Notes under the pieces: generated by a model
Seen by the model: the letters and a program-made list of their open reading frames with translations, nothing else
What the model was told of the DNA's origin: nothing
Databases searched by the model: none
Made by a program: the position numbers and the translations under genes
In this document: in pieces, positions 36,145 to 47,009 of the stretch
How positions within the stretch are numbered: the stretch's first letter is position 1
Layout: every line of letters begins with the position of its first letter
Source of the DNA: Taiwanofungus camphoratus
Lineage: Eukaryota; Basidiomycota; Agaricomycetes; Polyporales; Taiwanofungaceae
Assembly (NCBI GenBank): GCA_003999685.1
Contig: CP021223.1
Span: forward strand, 2,790,001 to 2,854,000
Direction: 5' to 3'
Length of the DNA stretch: 64,000 bases

Positions 36145-36490
36145 GCTACTGATCACCCGCTCGTTTCTTTCGTGATACTCAATAACTAAGCATATACCTC
36201 TGAACTCATACACGCCACCCTTAGACGACTTTGAGAGTCTATCTTGAGCCAGCCTATAGCGAATCCCGATCCGGGTGAGGCTACGAGAAGCATCAGGGTA
36301 CGGCTGGCTACCGATCACCCGCTCGTTTCTTTCGTGTGAAATGGCGGATACTTGAGAACTAGGCATGTACCTCTGAACTCGTACACGCCACTCTTAGACG
36401 ACTTTGAGAGTCTGAGTCTATCTTGAGCCAGCAGCCTATAGCGAACCCCGATCCGGGTGAGGCGACGAGAAGCGTCACCTCACCCGGCTG
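36145..36490. repeat. Tandem direct duplication, two units of 162 and 184 bp
   Basis: Unit 1 (36145-36306) and unit 2 (36307-36490) share GATCACCCGCTCGTTTCTTT, CGACTTTGAGAGTCT and GATCCGGGTGAGGC blocks in the same order. Unit 2 has small insertions. The units abut directly, showing a local tandem duplication without any coding role seen. Confidence 0.85.
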
Positions 36491-36913
36491 TTTCGCAGCT
36501 GGCACTGTGAGCCCGACTTGGGGAAACCACCTGGGCCGGCGCACATTCATGACCTGCGAAGCAGCGTCTCGGTCTCTTGGATGGCACCTCTTGGGAGAAA
36601 GACACGATGCTTCTCGGGCGATGATAAACGCAGGGCCCTGTCCACGTCCACGTCCACGAGGCAGCGTCGAGCGTTCCGCCGGTGTCTAAGGAGTGCGGTA
36701 CTTTACAGGGTACAGGTACGGGAAGTGCTACGGCTGCCCGCGATAGCAAGGCAGCACGGCTGTCCGCGTCGGGGGCGCGCGCGTCTGAACGTCGTTGTGT
36801 GGCTCCTTGAGCTGAATCAAATCGTCCGGGCGCACGCATGGGAGTTTAATGCGGTCGCTGCGTAAGCCCGTTCACGAGGCACAGAGAAGGTAAAGCGTGT
36901 CAAATCCAACCTT

Positions 36914-36959
36914 GAAACTTGAAACTTGAAATTTGAAATTTGAAACTTGAAATTTGAAA
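36914..36959. repeat. Heptamer simple repeat (GAAAYTT)n
   Basis: Six to seven near-perfect GAAACTT or GAAATTT units occur in a row in non-coding DNA. Confidence 0.9.
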
Positions 36960-37466
36960 GGCTGACGCTCTGCCTGCCTGGAAATGGGCATGTGGCCGTA
37001 CCCGACGCCACGCATCGCGTGGCGGATGAATCGATGATAAGTACAGGAGTCTTTCGCTCAGTCGATAGGCCAAGACTTCTTGCCTCGGTAGCCATAATGG
37101 CAAATGCGTTGCTCTGCGTGCGCATTTGGTGACTGACCTCAGCGCTCAGCCATCATCTCTACTTATCTGGACGTTCTTCCGGCGTAGTATAGTATAGAAT
37201 CGATCCGTGGCGCATTTTACCGCCCGCTATTTGTATTTGTACGTACCGGGAAACGCGGCGTCTTAGCGCTCAGCGCTCAGCACGAATTCGCTCGTTTGCT
37301 CGTTGCGGCATAAGTAGAAATGCTGACTCCATCATGCATCATCACCAATCACCAATCGCCAATCATCTATATCTGGCCAAGCGCCGACAACACCCAGGGT
37401 AAACAGAACGACATGTACGAGAAGAACACACTACACAGTACGGCCCACGCGTGCAGCACACCCGCC

Positions 37467-39236
37467 TCAATCCGCCCTCTTCAAGACTTCGAACGTCTCC
37501 GGCCGCTCCTTCCCCCCGCTCCCGTCTCTGCCCTCCCCAACGCCCCCGCCCCCCTCCCCAGCCTCCCCCCCGCCCTCCTCGACACCGCGCAGCCCGCCCG
37601 CGCAGTAGTCGCCGAGGAAAAAATAGCACGCGGGCAGCGCGACGAGGAGCGCGCCGACGACGTTGCCGAGGTAGGACGCGATGAGGGACTTGCGGATGTA
37701 TTCGGCGACGGTGAGCTGTGGGGGGGCGGGGGGGTTGGCGCGGTCAGTGCGGGGGTGCGGGGCAGAGGGTGCGGGGGAGGGGGTGCGGGGCAGAGGGTGC
37801 GGGGAGGGGGAGAGGGGGAGGGGGAGGGGGAGAGGATGCACTCACGTCGGCGCCGAAGAGGATGCCCAGGGGGACGGAGAACATGTTCGCGATGACTGTC
37901 GGGGGGGGGGGTCAGCGAGGGCGGGCACGGCGCGCGGACGGAAAGCGGTTACCGTGGTCGTATGCGGCGGTGACGAAAATCTAACGCGCGCGCGCGCGTA
38001 TGTGCGTGCGTGCGTGCGTGCGTGCGTGCGTGTGTGGTCAGTGGGCAATTCGCAGGCCACGCCGAGGAACGCGCACCATGATCGGTATCCAGATAGCGAC
38101 GATCTGTGCGGGTCTGTGAGTCCCGTGGGGAGGACGCCGCCGCGACGAGCGCCACGCACCTTGGACAGGGTGTCGCGCGCGCCTGCAGCTTGCTAGTTCC
38201 GAGCGCAGTGAGCAATGCGGGAAGAGGACGGCACGGCGCGGGGGGGGGGGGGGACGCACCCATACTGCGACGCATACGAGCCAGTTGCAGCCGATCCCGC
38301 GCAGGAAGATCTGGTACCACGCCGGCTCCTTTGCCTTGTGGCTGGTCCCGGCGAAGGGGGCGGCGGGAACGTGAGCACGCGGGGGGCGGAGTGAAGAAGG
38401 GAGGCGGGGCGTACAGTGCGAACGTCTGCGCGTAGCTGATGTAGGGCTCCGTCGAGATGATGCCGGTGTCTGTGAGGGATGCAAGTGAGCGCTTGGGACA
38501 CGGCTGCTGGTGCGCCTGGACACGGACATTTGGTGAGGACGGTGGCGAAGAAGAGGCTGCCGCAGAGGTTCCCAAACGTGACTGGGGTGCGATTGCGCAT
38601 TGAGAGAGAGAGACGCGCGCACGCCGAGAGGATGGTCGCGCACCGATCAACCAGTTCCACGGCAGTCCCCACCACGGGACAGCGCCCTTGATGATGGCCA
38701 TTGGAAATATCTGCGTTCTCCGCAGGTGAGCCTGGCACACGGCGGTGCAGGCACCCGCGGTACGAACCATCATGTTGCTCGTCAGGAGCTCGTGCCCTTG
38801 TAGGACAATCCTACACACGGTCAAACGCGGGTCAGCTGCCGTCCGCCGTGACCGCTCTGATCCCCGTATGGCCTGGTCGGGGGTCACGTGACGGGGACGG
38901 AGAGGCCGGCGAGAAGAGAAAGCTTACATGACCAAGCCGACGGGGAAGACGGCGCCCGAGAGGAGCTTGACGAGGCCAGGGTTGGTGGCGTTGATGCCGG
39001 CGGAGCCGCCGCCGACGATTTCAGAGAGGAGGCCTCCGTAGGACAGCATGACGCCTGCGAGGACCTGCGGCGGGGTCAGGAGCGGGGCGCGCGTGGGTAG
39101 CAGCTAGCAGGGAGCGACTCACCGCTTTGAAGAAGACGAGGTCGGCGCGCGTGCGGTGCTTGAGCACGCCGGACTCGACCATGGCGACGGCCACCTGCGC
39201 GGGTTTGAGTGTGCTGGGGGGATCCATGACGGCCAT
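37467..39236 (-). CDS. Formate/nitrite transporter (FNT family)
   Basis: Twelve exons encode 312 aa: 39236-39123, 39064-38928, 38810-38768, 38710-38644, 38581-38528, 38469-38415, 38341-38260, 38192-38160, 38103-38077, 37980-37953, 37895-37846 and 37715-37467. FNT landmarks appear in order. These are VLAGVMLSYGGLLSEIVGGG, NPGLVKLLSGAVFPVGLVM, GHELLTSNMM, VPWWGLPWNWLI, FGNLCGSLFF and then KEPAWYQIFLRGIGCNWLVC. AAYDHVIANMFSVPLGI and LTVAEYIRKSLIASYLGNVVGALL complete the set. Six membrane helices and a pentameric channel in the plasma membrane are known for the family. Fungal members import nitrite or formate. The C-terminal tail is unusually Gly/Glu-rich. Most introns are very GC-rich and low in complexity (poly-G/C, GCGT repeats), and exons fall to 27-33 nt. 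Confidence 0.9.
37984..38035. repeat. (GCGC)n/(GCGT)n microsatellite inside a transporter intron
   Basis: Alternating GC followed by about seven GCGT units lies wholly within the ninth intron (37981-38076) of the FNT gene. Nearby introns hold poly-G runs at 37901-37910 and 38241-38253, and GGGGGA repeats at about 37800-37835. Confidence 0.9.
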
Positions 39237-41524
39237 TGGGACGCTGAGGGCACAGCAGAGGAGGCCTGAGGGCAGTGCGGGTCGCGCGGGTGAAGCTTTA
39301 TATCCTTCTCGCAAATCAGCTACGCGCGAGAAGAATGGACGTGCGGGTCTAGAATCCGTGACAAGGCAGGATAGGACCCTGAGCGCTGCCCTATATGGTG
39401 CCATGCCTGGCGATGACCAATGGCGTGCCCACCGGAGAATCGCGTGTGCGGAGACTGACCTCAGCAGCTCACGCGGAGAAGAGCCATGCGTCCGGGGAAA
39501 TTGGCAAAAGGCCGTTTATGGGGGTCAGATCCACATCTGCGCTTAGCGATCACCGTCCAAAAATACCACTCGCGCGAACAGAGGCACAGATACGTCCCGG
39601 GCTCAAATCGAGCTCGTAGCCCAAGCGTGTGAGCCCACAGGTATTCATCACTCTCCTGGTAGTGTATACTTCAATTGGAGAAACAAAAGCATGGACTCCA
39701 CTGCTCTACGCAAGGCTGAGGCAAGTCGTCCATATCGTTGCACGGAGATTGACAGCTACAACTGAACGAGCCAGAGCGGCCGCTTCATACATGGCTTAGC
39801 CCATGCCGTATCCCTCGTTGGCTTATCAATCGAGACGTGTTCAGCCGTCTCCCGCTGTCATGATCGACACAGCGAGCCTGAGCAGCAGCGGGCTTCGTTG
39901 CGCATCCAGGCCCACAGCCCGCCTCGGACACAAACTCATCACGTCTGCGTGGATCCGGACAAGTATGCAGATGGCGCGGGCCCGCAGCATGCCGACAAGC
40001 GCCTGAGCCGCCTCACCACATGGTATCCGGTTGGGAAGACTGTCGGGACCAAGGAGGCTTGTTAAACGAGCCACTCAATCAGTGAAGAGATGTTGCTGTT
40101 GCTTGCTCCCTGCACTCATCCACCTGAATCAGAGCGTTGTCTGCTAGGTATCCCTCGCCGATGCGGATGTCCTTCCCGCGCGGACCCAGTGAGCTGCTCA
40201 AGCCATCAATATTCGATGATCGGGCCAGCGGTTTGCTCTAGGCCAGACCTGCGCGTTCCCTCGCGCGCAAACGCTGTTCTGTAACGGCCCTTGGCATGGA
40301 CGCTCTGCCGCTCGGAGAAGGAATGTGGTGAGGCCAACCAGCAGCACAGGAGCCCAAGCTGTCCGGAGAACCTCAGTGCAAGCCGTGATCAGCTGATTAG
40401 CTGCTGGCCAACGGCTGCTCGGGGGGACGCTGGATCGTATCGGAGGCCTATCGAGTCCGCACCGTTGACGGCGCTGGCCTGGAACGTTCAAGCCCAGGAA
40501 CTACCGTCGTGGTCGTGGTCGGTTATTCGACGGCCGTGTATAAGTAGCGAGGCCTGAGGCCGCGACGCACTCGGTGGCCGTGTCGTGTTCAAACGCAACG
40601 GAGCGCGGAGCGCGGATGCAGCAGCTTGACGATCGACGTGGCAGCTGCGCTTCACGGAGCGTTCAGACGGTACGCGTACGTGCAATATGATATGACGAGT
40701 ATCCCGACTTCCCAGAGCCCTCATTGACATCAGTGAAGAACGACCGGAACGTCGATGAGCACACATACGCACCGCGGACGACTCTCTCATAACCCCCCCT
40801 CCCCCTCGGGGATGCCTATCTAGCGCTCTCTGCTCTAGCTAGCTCCCGCGCTATGTCTTCCGCCGAACTGGTCCCGCCTGTGCGACGTGGAGAGGCTGCC
40901 GTTCTTTCGGCAAGGCCGAGTCCGCGTCTCTCCCCGATGCGCACTCTGGCTTGGGAAAGGCGGTGCGGACCGCGCTGTACCAAGACGTGAACGTCTCGCC
41001 GCGCTCCGGGCTCCTCGGGAAACGTCCTGCGGCTCGATGTCGGTGTCGATGTCGATGTCGACGTCCTCAGCCCCTCACCTCCTTCATCTGACTTGAAACT
41101 TGCATGGCTGGGCACTTGGCACGAATGAGCAGTCTGGCCGCAGCGTGTCCGCGGTTTACCTGCTGGCCTTAAGGGTCAACGGACTCGGAGACTGGCAAAC
41201 CGGGACTTGTGCGCTGCCACGCAGTTCCGAGGTGTTCTGCCGAACATGGAGCATGTACTTTGGATTTCTGTTTTCTCAGTCCCTGGTGAACGGCGCGAGC
41301 GGACACGCAGGTTCTATCACAAGTCCTCACGCGCAATATAGCCGAGATGATGCAACTGACGATATTGCCGAGAGTATGATCGAATTGGCCATCGTGGATA
41401 CGTATACACAGGTACACATCTAGTATTAAATTACACATGCGAGGAGAACGAACTCACTGGAACATCACCGCCAGTATAATGAGTGTGAGAGAATAGGTCA
41501 CGGTAATGAGATATCATGTCAACC
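39237..41524. other. Gene-free GC-rich interval
   Basis: No gene was supported. A short (GTCGAT)n-like tract lies at about 41040-41070 and generates Thr/Ser-rich shadow frames. The first few hundred bases are upstream of the transporter start and presumably hold its promoter. No nitrate-regulator site is called. Confidence 0.4.
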
Positions 41525-42848
41525 TCAGACATCAACTCCAGGTTGGTTCACGGACAATTCTTTCAATGCTGATCCTACAATCCAACGGTCAGCGATATAG
41601 CTCAGTCGCGATAGCAGTCCCCACAAGACATACTTGCGCCGCTCCCGAGTCGGGCGGGTCCGTGCGACGAGACCTCCAGCTGCCTGCGGTTGTACAACGC
41701 CGGCAGCCTGCGCTCGACCTCCCTGCACATCTTCTCCATATCGGGGCTCTTCCACGAATGCAGGACGATGCTGACCGCGGAGTGCGACCGCGTGAAGACC
41801 GTGTCCAGCGCCTTCCACCGCAGGACGTCGAGGTCGCGGGGCGTGTCTGCCCACAGCTTGCACGAGACGCGGGGGATGCGGGCGGGGGGCAGCCCGAGCA
41901 CGCAGCCGTACACCCACGCGACCGAGCCTTGGAAATCGACGTTGGTGAGCTGCAGCGAAAGGAGAGCCTTGCAATTGGCGAGGATTGTCTCGTCGACTGC
42001 GGAGTTAGCAGTGAGAAGAGACACCGTACCGATACGCGGCTTACGACGGCGTTGAGAGCCATCCATCACTCACAGTCAAGCAACCCCAGGTCCGCGTGGA
42101 ACCCGAGAGTGACGTGTTTCAGGAACGGGCCCAGAACGCGGAGGAACCTCGTCGCCGCCGCTTCCTCTTCCTTCTCCACTCTGTGCAGCTCGATGGTGCG
42201 GAGCGAGCGCCACGAGGGGGTGCTCAGTACCCAGTCGAGCATACAAGCCAGCGGAGTGCCCGAGCGCTTGACGCGCAGTGCCTTGAGCCGCAGCGTGTGG
42301 GGAACAGCCTTGGGCGAGACGACCGCGGGCGGGAGCTCGCTCGTCCAAGAGACGGCCCAGAACGAGAGGTCCTCCAGCTGCGGGAACGCACAGAGCAGGG
42401 TTTGCAAGTCCCGGAAGCACGGGAAGGAGCAATGGTACAGCCTCAGTTCCTTCAGAGATGTCAGCCTCGCCAGGGCAGCGTAGAAGCGAGCTCCCAGCTC
42501 CGTCTTGTCCCACTGCACCCCGCGGCACAGCAGTAGCGCGAGGTTCGCCAAGTTCTGAGCGAGGAGAAGCGGGACGAGGTCGGACCAGGAGCCTTCGGAG
42601 TCGTCGCCGTCCACGTTGGCTATGACCCAGAGCTTCTTGACGTAGTTTGCGATGTCTGGTGCCGAGCGCGTTGCGGCGAGGAAGCGGGCACATGCGTCTC
42701 GGCGTTTGAGGACGACGGTGTGAAATAGGTGAGAACGAGCGGTAGGTAGCCATGACCGGCATACGAGAGCACACGCGCGGAGCGTGTGTGGATCGGCAGA
42801 CGACACTATGCGATGCACCAGTGGTTCAGGAAGTACAGGAGACGTCAT
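41525..42848 (-). CDS. F-box protein with leucine-rich-like C-terminal part
   Basis: Three exons (42848-42074, 41996-41634, 41574-41525) give 395 aa. An F-box-like N-terminus (LPEPLVHRIVSSADPHTLRA and CALVCRSWLPTARSHLFHTV) spans residues 5-46. The rest has irregular leucine-rich strands (LTSLKELRLYHC, FPQLEDLSFWAV, LKALRVKRSG, LRTIELHRVEKE). This layout is widespread in expanded Agaricomycete F-box families, which act as SCF substrate adaptors. The target is unknown. The intron boundaries restore homology-like leucine spacing and phase, but the last exon (50 nt) is short and less certain. Confidence 0.75.
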
Positions 42849-43881
42849 GCTAGGAATGAAAAGTTGAAATGTCCGCCAGCGGAAGATGAGTTCAGAATCG
42901 AGCCAGGTACTTCATTCCAACCTTCGTGCCTCGGGATATCCTCCGTATCCGACGTCTGCTACGTATCGGACGGTCGAGAATTTCTTACTCCGCAGGCTGC
43001 GGAGCAGCAAGCGGCTTCGTAAAATGGAAAGCTCCGCTAAAGTAGTTGCGACTATTCACAATACAGACTCCGAACCAAATGGATGACGTACCGATAAGCT
43101 CCGGGCTAGAAAGCAGACCACCAAGCTAAGCGCAATTGGCAAGCCAGTATGTCTATTTGAGAATGCTACTCAACTCCGCCTCGTAGAGTTACGCGGGAGT
43201 TCGAATTGAAAATCTCGAAAAGTGAGGACCCTAAAGTTGCTTCTTCCGTTCTAAGCAGGTTGGCTTGTTCGAGAAACACGTCCGAGTCGACGTCTGTGGC
43301 TGGTCTGCGTCAACTTCTGGGTATTAGACAGCGTGGAGGGCTGTTTCCCTGCATCTTCAAGCTCCCTGTTGATCATCAAACTCAGCAGTCGTGTACTTAT
43401 GTCGGTGTCACTCAGGGATCTTGAAGGTGTTGGCCGAAGTCGTGCCTTGCTTCAGTTCTAGTAAGCGACAGGGAAGGCTGATGCAGCACCAAGGTTCAGC
43501 CCGAGTCCCATGGCGACCACCGACAGTATTCGTTCCCGGCACCTGGACCGTGTGCAGCTTTGCATTGCTTTCGAATATTCAGGCACAGCATAGTCAAATT
43601 CCCATAACTATCGTAGCCATAAACTTCGGTCAACCGCCAAGATTAATAAACATTAGTAGAGCATCCATAGCAGACTATCGTCTGCCAGATAGAAGCACAC
43701 CATGTCTGAGATAGTTTACATACGACACGCAGCCAATAGTCAAGGGAGAATAAGACAGAAGGCCTTCTAAGTCTGGTACCGATGATATAGAGAGCAACGC
43801 GAAATGCAAAAGATGGTGATTGAAGATCACAAGGAGAAGAATAACCATGAAGCTAGAAGAGCGCGGAATGAGCGTCGCTCG
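42849..43881. other. Intergenic stretch, no gene seen
   Basis: Only short open frames without motifs. The part near 42850-43000 is the presumed promoter of the minus-strand F-box gene. The part near 43880 is 3' of the G-alpha gene. Confidence 0.4.
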
Positions 43882-46536
43882 CTATAGGATATCCGCCTCC
43901 TTCATGTGGTTCCTCTGTATTCCATCGCGCACTTGAAAATAACAATGAGATGAGATGGGGATGTGTATGCGAGACCTAGATTCACCTGCCGCAACTGTTA
44001 CTGCCGTCGCTTTCGTATCCTATAGAATATGGAAAGATCGCGGTACAGTTCAATAAACAAGCGAAAAAACGACATCAGAAGGCAAGAATGCCCTGGAAAA
44101 GACGTACTACGACCGAGGTGAGGTACGAGTAAAAGGGCCTCTTCTGTGGCGAATTCCGCAGAAGCACATCTCTGAATTGTTGACGAAAATCTACATGTCG
44201 CCGCAGTGTCAGCTCAAGACAGCCCTAGAACAAAGTAATAAAAAAAAAGGCAAGGATATATACACTTTGCCACGCTCCTTGCCTCATTTGGCCGATCGCC
44301 ATAGCTCGGAATGTATTCCACAACCCGCACGCCACGCGAGAGCTTCTTCTGCAATAAATCACATTTGTTCAGGAACTGATACCGTGCACCCATGAATAAG
44401 CCAGTCAAAGCCATACTTGGAACATCGCTGCCTACCAGAATCATCTGCACGTTCTGGAGCAACTTTGCACTGCACACGGCCTTCCACAGGAGGAGGCTGT
44501 CTTGAAGGCGATTCACACGGCGATCCTCTGCTAGCCGCTCGTCAAAGCAGCTGATCGGCGCCAGGAATATAAGTGCATTAATGTCATCAAAGTACGAATA
44601 CCAGGCGTGTCGCTGCGTTAGAGGATATTTGAAGGATCAATAAGGACGTCTCAGACTGAACAAGCGGTTCATGGTTGATCGGTTTACGTACTGATGAGCG
44701 TGCACCGCCCACGTCGTAGATGATCCACTCCCGTCCTGCTTCCTGACCTGAAAGAGATTACATATTAGCTAAACGCATTATCACCTGTATGGTCTAGGCA
44801 GAAATAGACACTCACCACGTTCAAATTTGAACCTATACTCCTGGACACCCATTGTACGCAGGCGTGCACGTACCACGTCCTCGTCTGATGGCTCATATTC
44901 TCGAGCAGCCACCCGAGTCACGTCGTTCAGGAAGCTGACCAACCACCAGGCACCAAATGGGTCGTCAGAGCATCACGAGGCGAACAGCAGGTCAGGAAGG
45001 GGCAATAATGGTAAAATTCGCGCATCAAATAAAGTGCCACTCACAAGCCTGGCCCATCCTCGAGGCGCGTCTTCATCTTCCGACGCACAAGCACCGTCTG
45101 CACACCCCGATCTGCCCACAGAGCAGACATGTCGCTTGCGCACGCAGCTATCACCTCCGCGGCGCGCCGCGCCTTATCCTCACCTTCTGGTTCGTCGAAA
45201 TTGCCTTCGTCTTCCAGGCGGTTAGAGAAGGCGAAGGGGGAACTAGGACGGCCCCTTTTGAAGGGCTAAGTGGAGATATCAGACGTGACTTGAGAGACAA
45301 AGCAGCTGGCGGAGACGCTGCATGGACAAACCTTTCTTCGCTGCGACGCAGCTTCTTCCATCGACGCCGTCTCCACCCGCGCCTCGTCTCTTGAGCCGAG
45401 CGAAACTCGTGACGACGCGCCCCTCACGCGTCTAAGAGCGCTTTTCCAGCCGCTGCGACTGATCACGAAGAACTCACGCGGCCTCTGTGCGGGCCCGTCG
45501 AGGCGTGCCCACGGCGCTGCTCCGCCTGAGTACTGAGGAGCATCAGACGTGGCCGCGCCGAGCACGCGTTCTAGATCCCGCTGGACCTCCCGGAGCGGGG
45601 CGAGACGTGCCTGGAGGAGTCGATGCGATTGGGACAGAGCTGAAGGAGAGGGCGCTAGAGGAGTTGTGGGTTCGTCGTCCTCAGCATCGCCCTCTATGTC
45701 TGCATCAGGATCGACTTCCGTTTCTGCGTTCAGGACAGGCGCGCGGTCCGGTACAGAAGTCGGGCTGCTCGGTGATGGAGCGGTGGAGGGACGATCGGGA
45801 GAAAGCGAGCGTGACAGAACAGGAGATGATGGTCGGGGGCTGTGCGGTTCCGAACGAGGTTGTGACCGGGCCATTTCCTTGTCGAGAACATCAAGAATAA
45901 TGTTCACGGAGTGGACGAGATTCCAGTGGATGACAGCGCGCCATGCAAGGCGCTCCTCAAGGAAAGAAGAGTAAGCATACGCGAGTTGGAAGTCTGCACA
46001 TAGACCATGTCAGCGTGGATACTGCAATAAGCTCGTATATGGAGAAAAGAGCCATTTGAGCAAGAATAAAAACGAGACCAAAGCAAACGCATAGCGTTAC
46101 GGACGGACACAAAAGCATTATACTTTGACGAGTGGTGTGATGACCATCTGAGAGTTTCAGACTCGTCTATAATTCCAGCTAGAGAAGCCACCCTTCTCTT
46201 CCCGAAACTATACTCAAGTCCATACCAGCCCAGTCAAGTCATGTTTCGTAGTATCGCCAGTCTTTCTCTCTCAGGGTATGGTTAACATTAAGACGCACTC
46301 TTGACTGTGGTGGACTTTCCGCTCTCGCTTTGGCCAAGCAAGAGGATCTTAACAGGCTTGCCCTTCTTCTTCATCGCAAGCTTCTCGGCCTTGATTTGGG
46401 CATCAATCTGTTCGCTGGTAAGACGGGCAGCAGCCTCACGCTGTTCACGAGCCCAACGGTCCGCGGGAGATTCATCTGGTGGCGGAGCGAGGGCAAGCGT
46501 CAGCGGGTCGGGAGGGTCGATGGTCAAGACGGCCAT
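43882..46536 (-). CDS. Atypical heterotrimeric G-protein alpha subunit
   Basis: Ten exons encode 583 aa: 46536-46299, 45993-45332, 45265-45045, 44934-44816, 44747-44692, 44612-44436, 44375-44264, 44190-44108, 44019-43986 and 43931-43882. The canonical length is about 350 aa. Guanine-nucleotide motifs are the P-loop GQSESGKST (68-76), the switch I region RLRTMGVQE with Arg398 and Thr401, DVGGARS (425-431) and NKCD (494-497). The C-terminus is GIQRNHMKEADIL. The Gln that positions the attacking water (DVGGQ in canonical G-alpha) is Ala429, and the TCAT loop reads TSVV. There is no Gly2 for N-myristoylation. About 150 Ser/Pro/acidic residues are inserted in the helical domain (roughly 110-260). 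The first intron is long (305 nt). A role in signalling is likely, with altered GTP turnover by inference. Confidence 0.85.
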
Positions 46537-46669
46537 AATGAAAGCAAGCAGGAAGAAACTAGGGCTACTGGCCGGTTTGATAGACAGTCCCAGTCAACTT
46601 TAATCGCGGGAATGGGAAAAGGAAGCACAGAAGGGTCAGACCCAGGACTTGGTGAGGCGGACGGGAATA

Positions 46670-47009
46670 ATGTGCATGATGAATCTACGAGAGGGGTGGG
46701 AGGCGATCACTAGTGTGGCAGAACTCCGCGAGACCGTTCGGGAAGTCAATGTGATACTCGCTGATACTACTACTGCGTATCAATCCCTGGTGGGAACTGG
46801 CGAGGACCTGAAACCATCGTGGGCCATATTATTGACGCTGAGCTGCCAGCTCTTGCCCGCTCTTGGAATGCACAGCTGCGGTAAGTCCTCGTTAATCGGA
46901 GCAAGTATATCAAGGGGAATGATGAATACGCGGCACCCCAGACGCTAGCGTTGCTCGCGTTAGTCGCATTTCATCCAGCCAGACGCGTCTGGAAATGGAA
47001 AATCCTTGA
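46670..47009 (+). CDS. Possible small two-exon gene, divergent from G-alpha
   Basis: Exon 46670-46880 ends at a good donor (GTAAGT) and exon 46942-47009 follows a CCCCAG acceptor. The phases agree and give 92 aa. The N-terminal part has a helical, coiled-coil-like segment (SVAELRETVREVNVILADTT) followed by a hydrophobic stretch (WAILLTLSCQLLPALG) that could be membrane-associated. I recognise no family. The open frame could also be chance, since only 133 bp separate it from the G-alpha start codon. Confidence 0.3.

Larger units (their letters stand above)
36017..37466. other. Intergenic region with tandem and simple repeats
   Basis: Holds a two-unit tandem duplication (36145-36490) and a heptamer repeat (36914-36959). 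Between them there is GC-rich sequence without a supportable gene. The 3' part lies downstream of the minus-strand transporter stop codon. Confidence 0.5.

Noticed and set aside
37949-38887. 312-codon minus-strand open frame overlapping the transporter
   Set aside because: It reads through transporter introns in a frame that mixes exon pieces with repeat-encoded residues. The spliced FNT model explains the conserved motifs.
42096-42536. Plus-strand frame opposite the F-box gene
   Set aside because: Arg/Glu-rich shadow of a GC-rich coding exon without any motif of its own.
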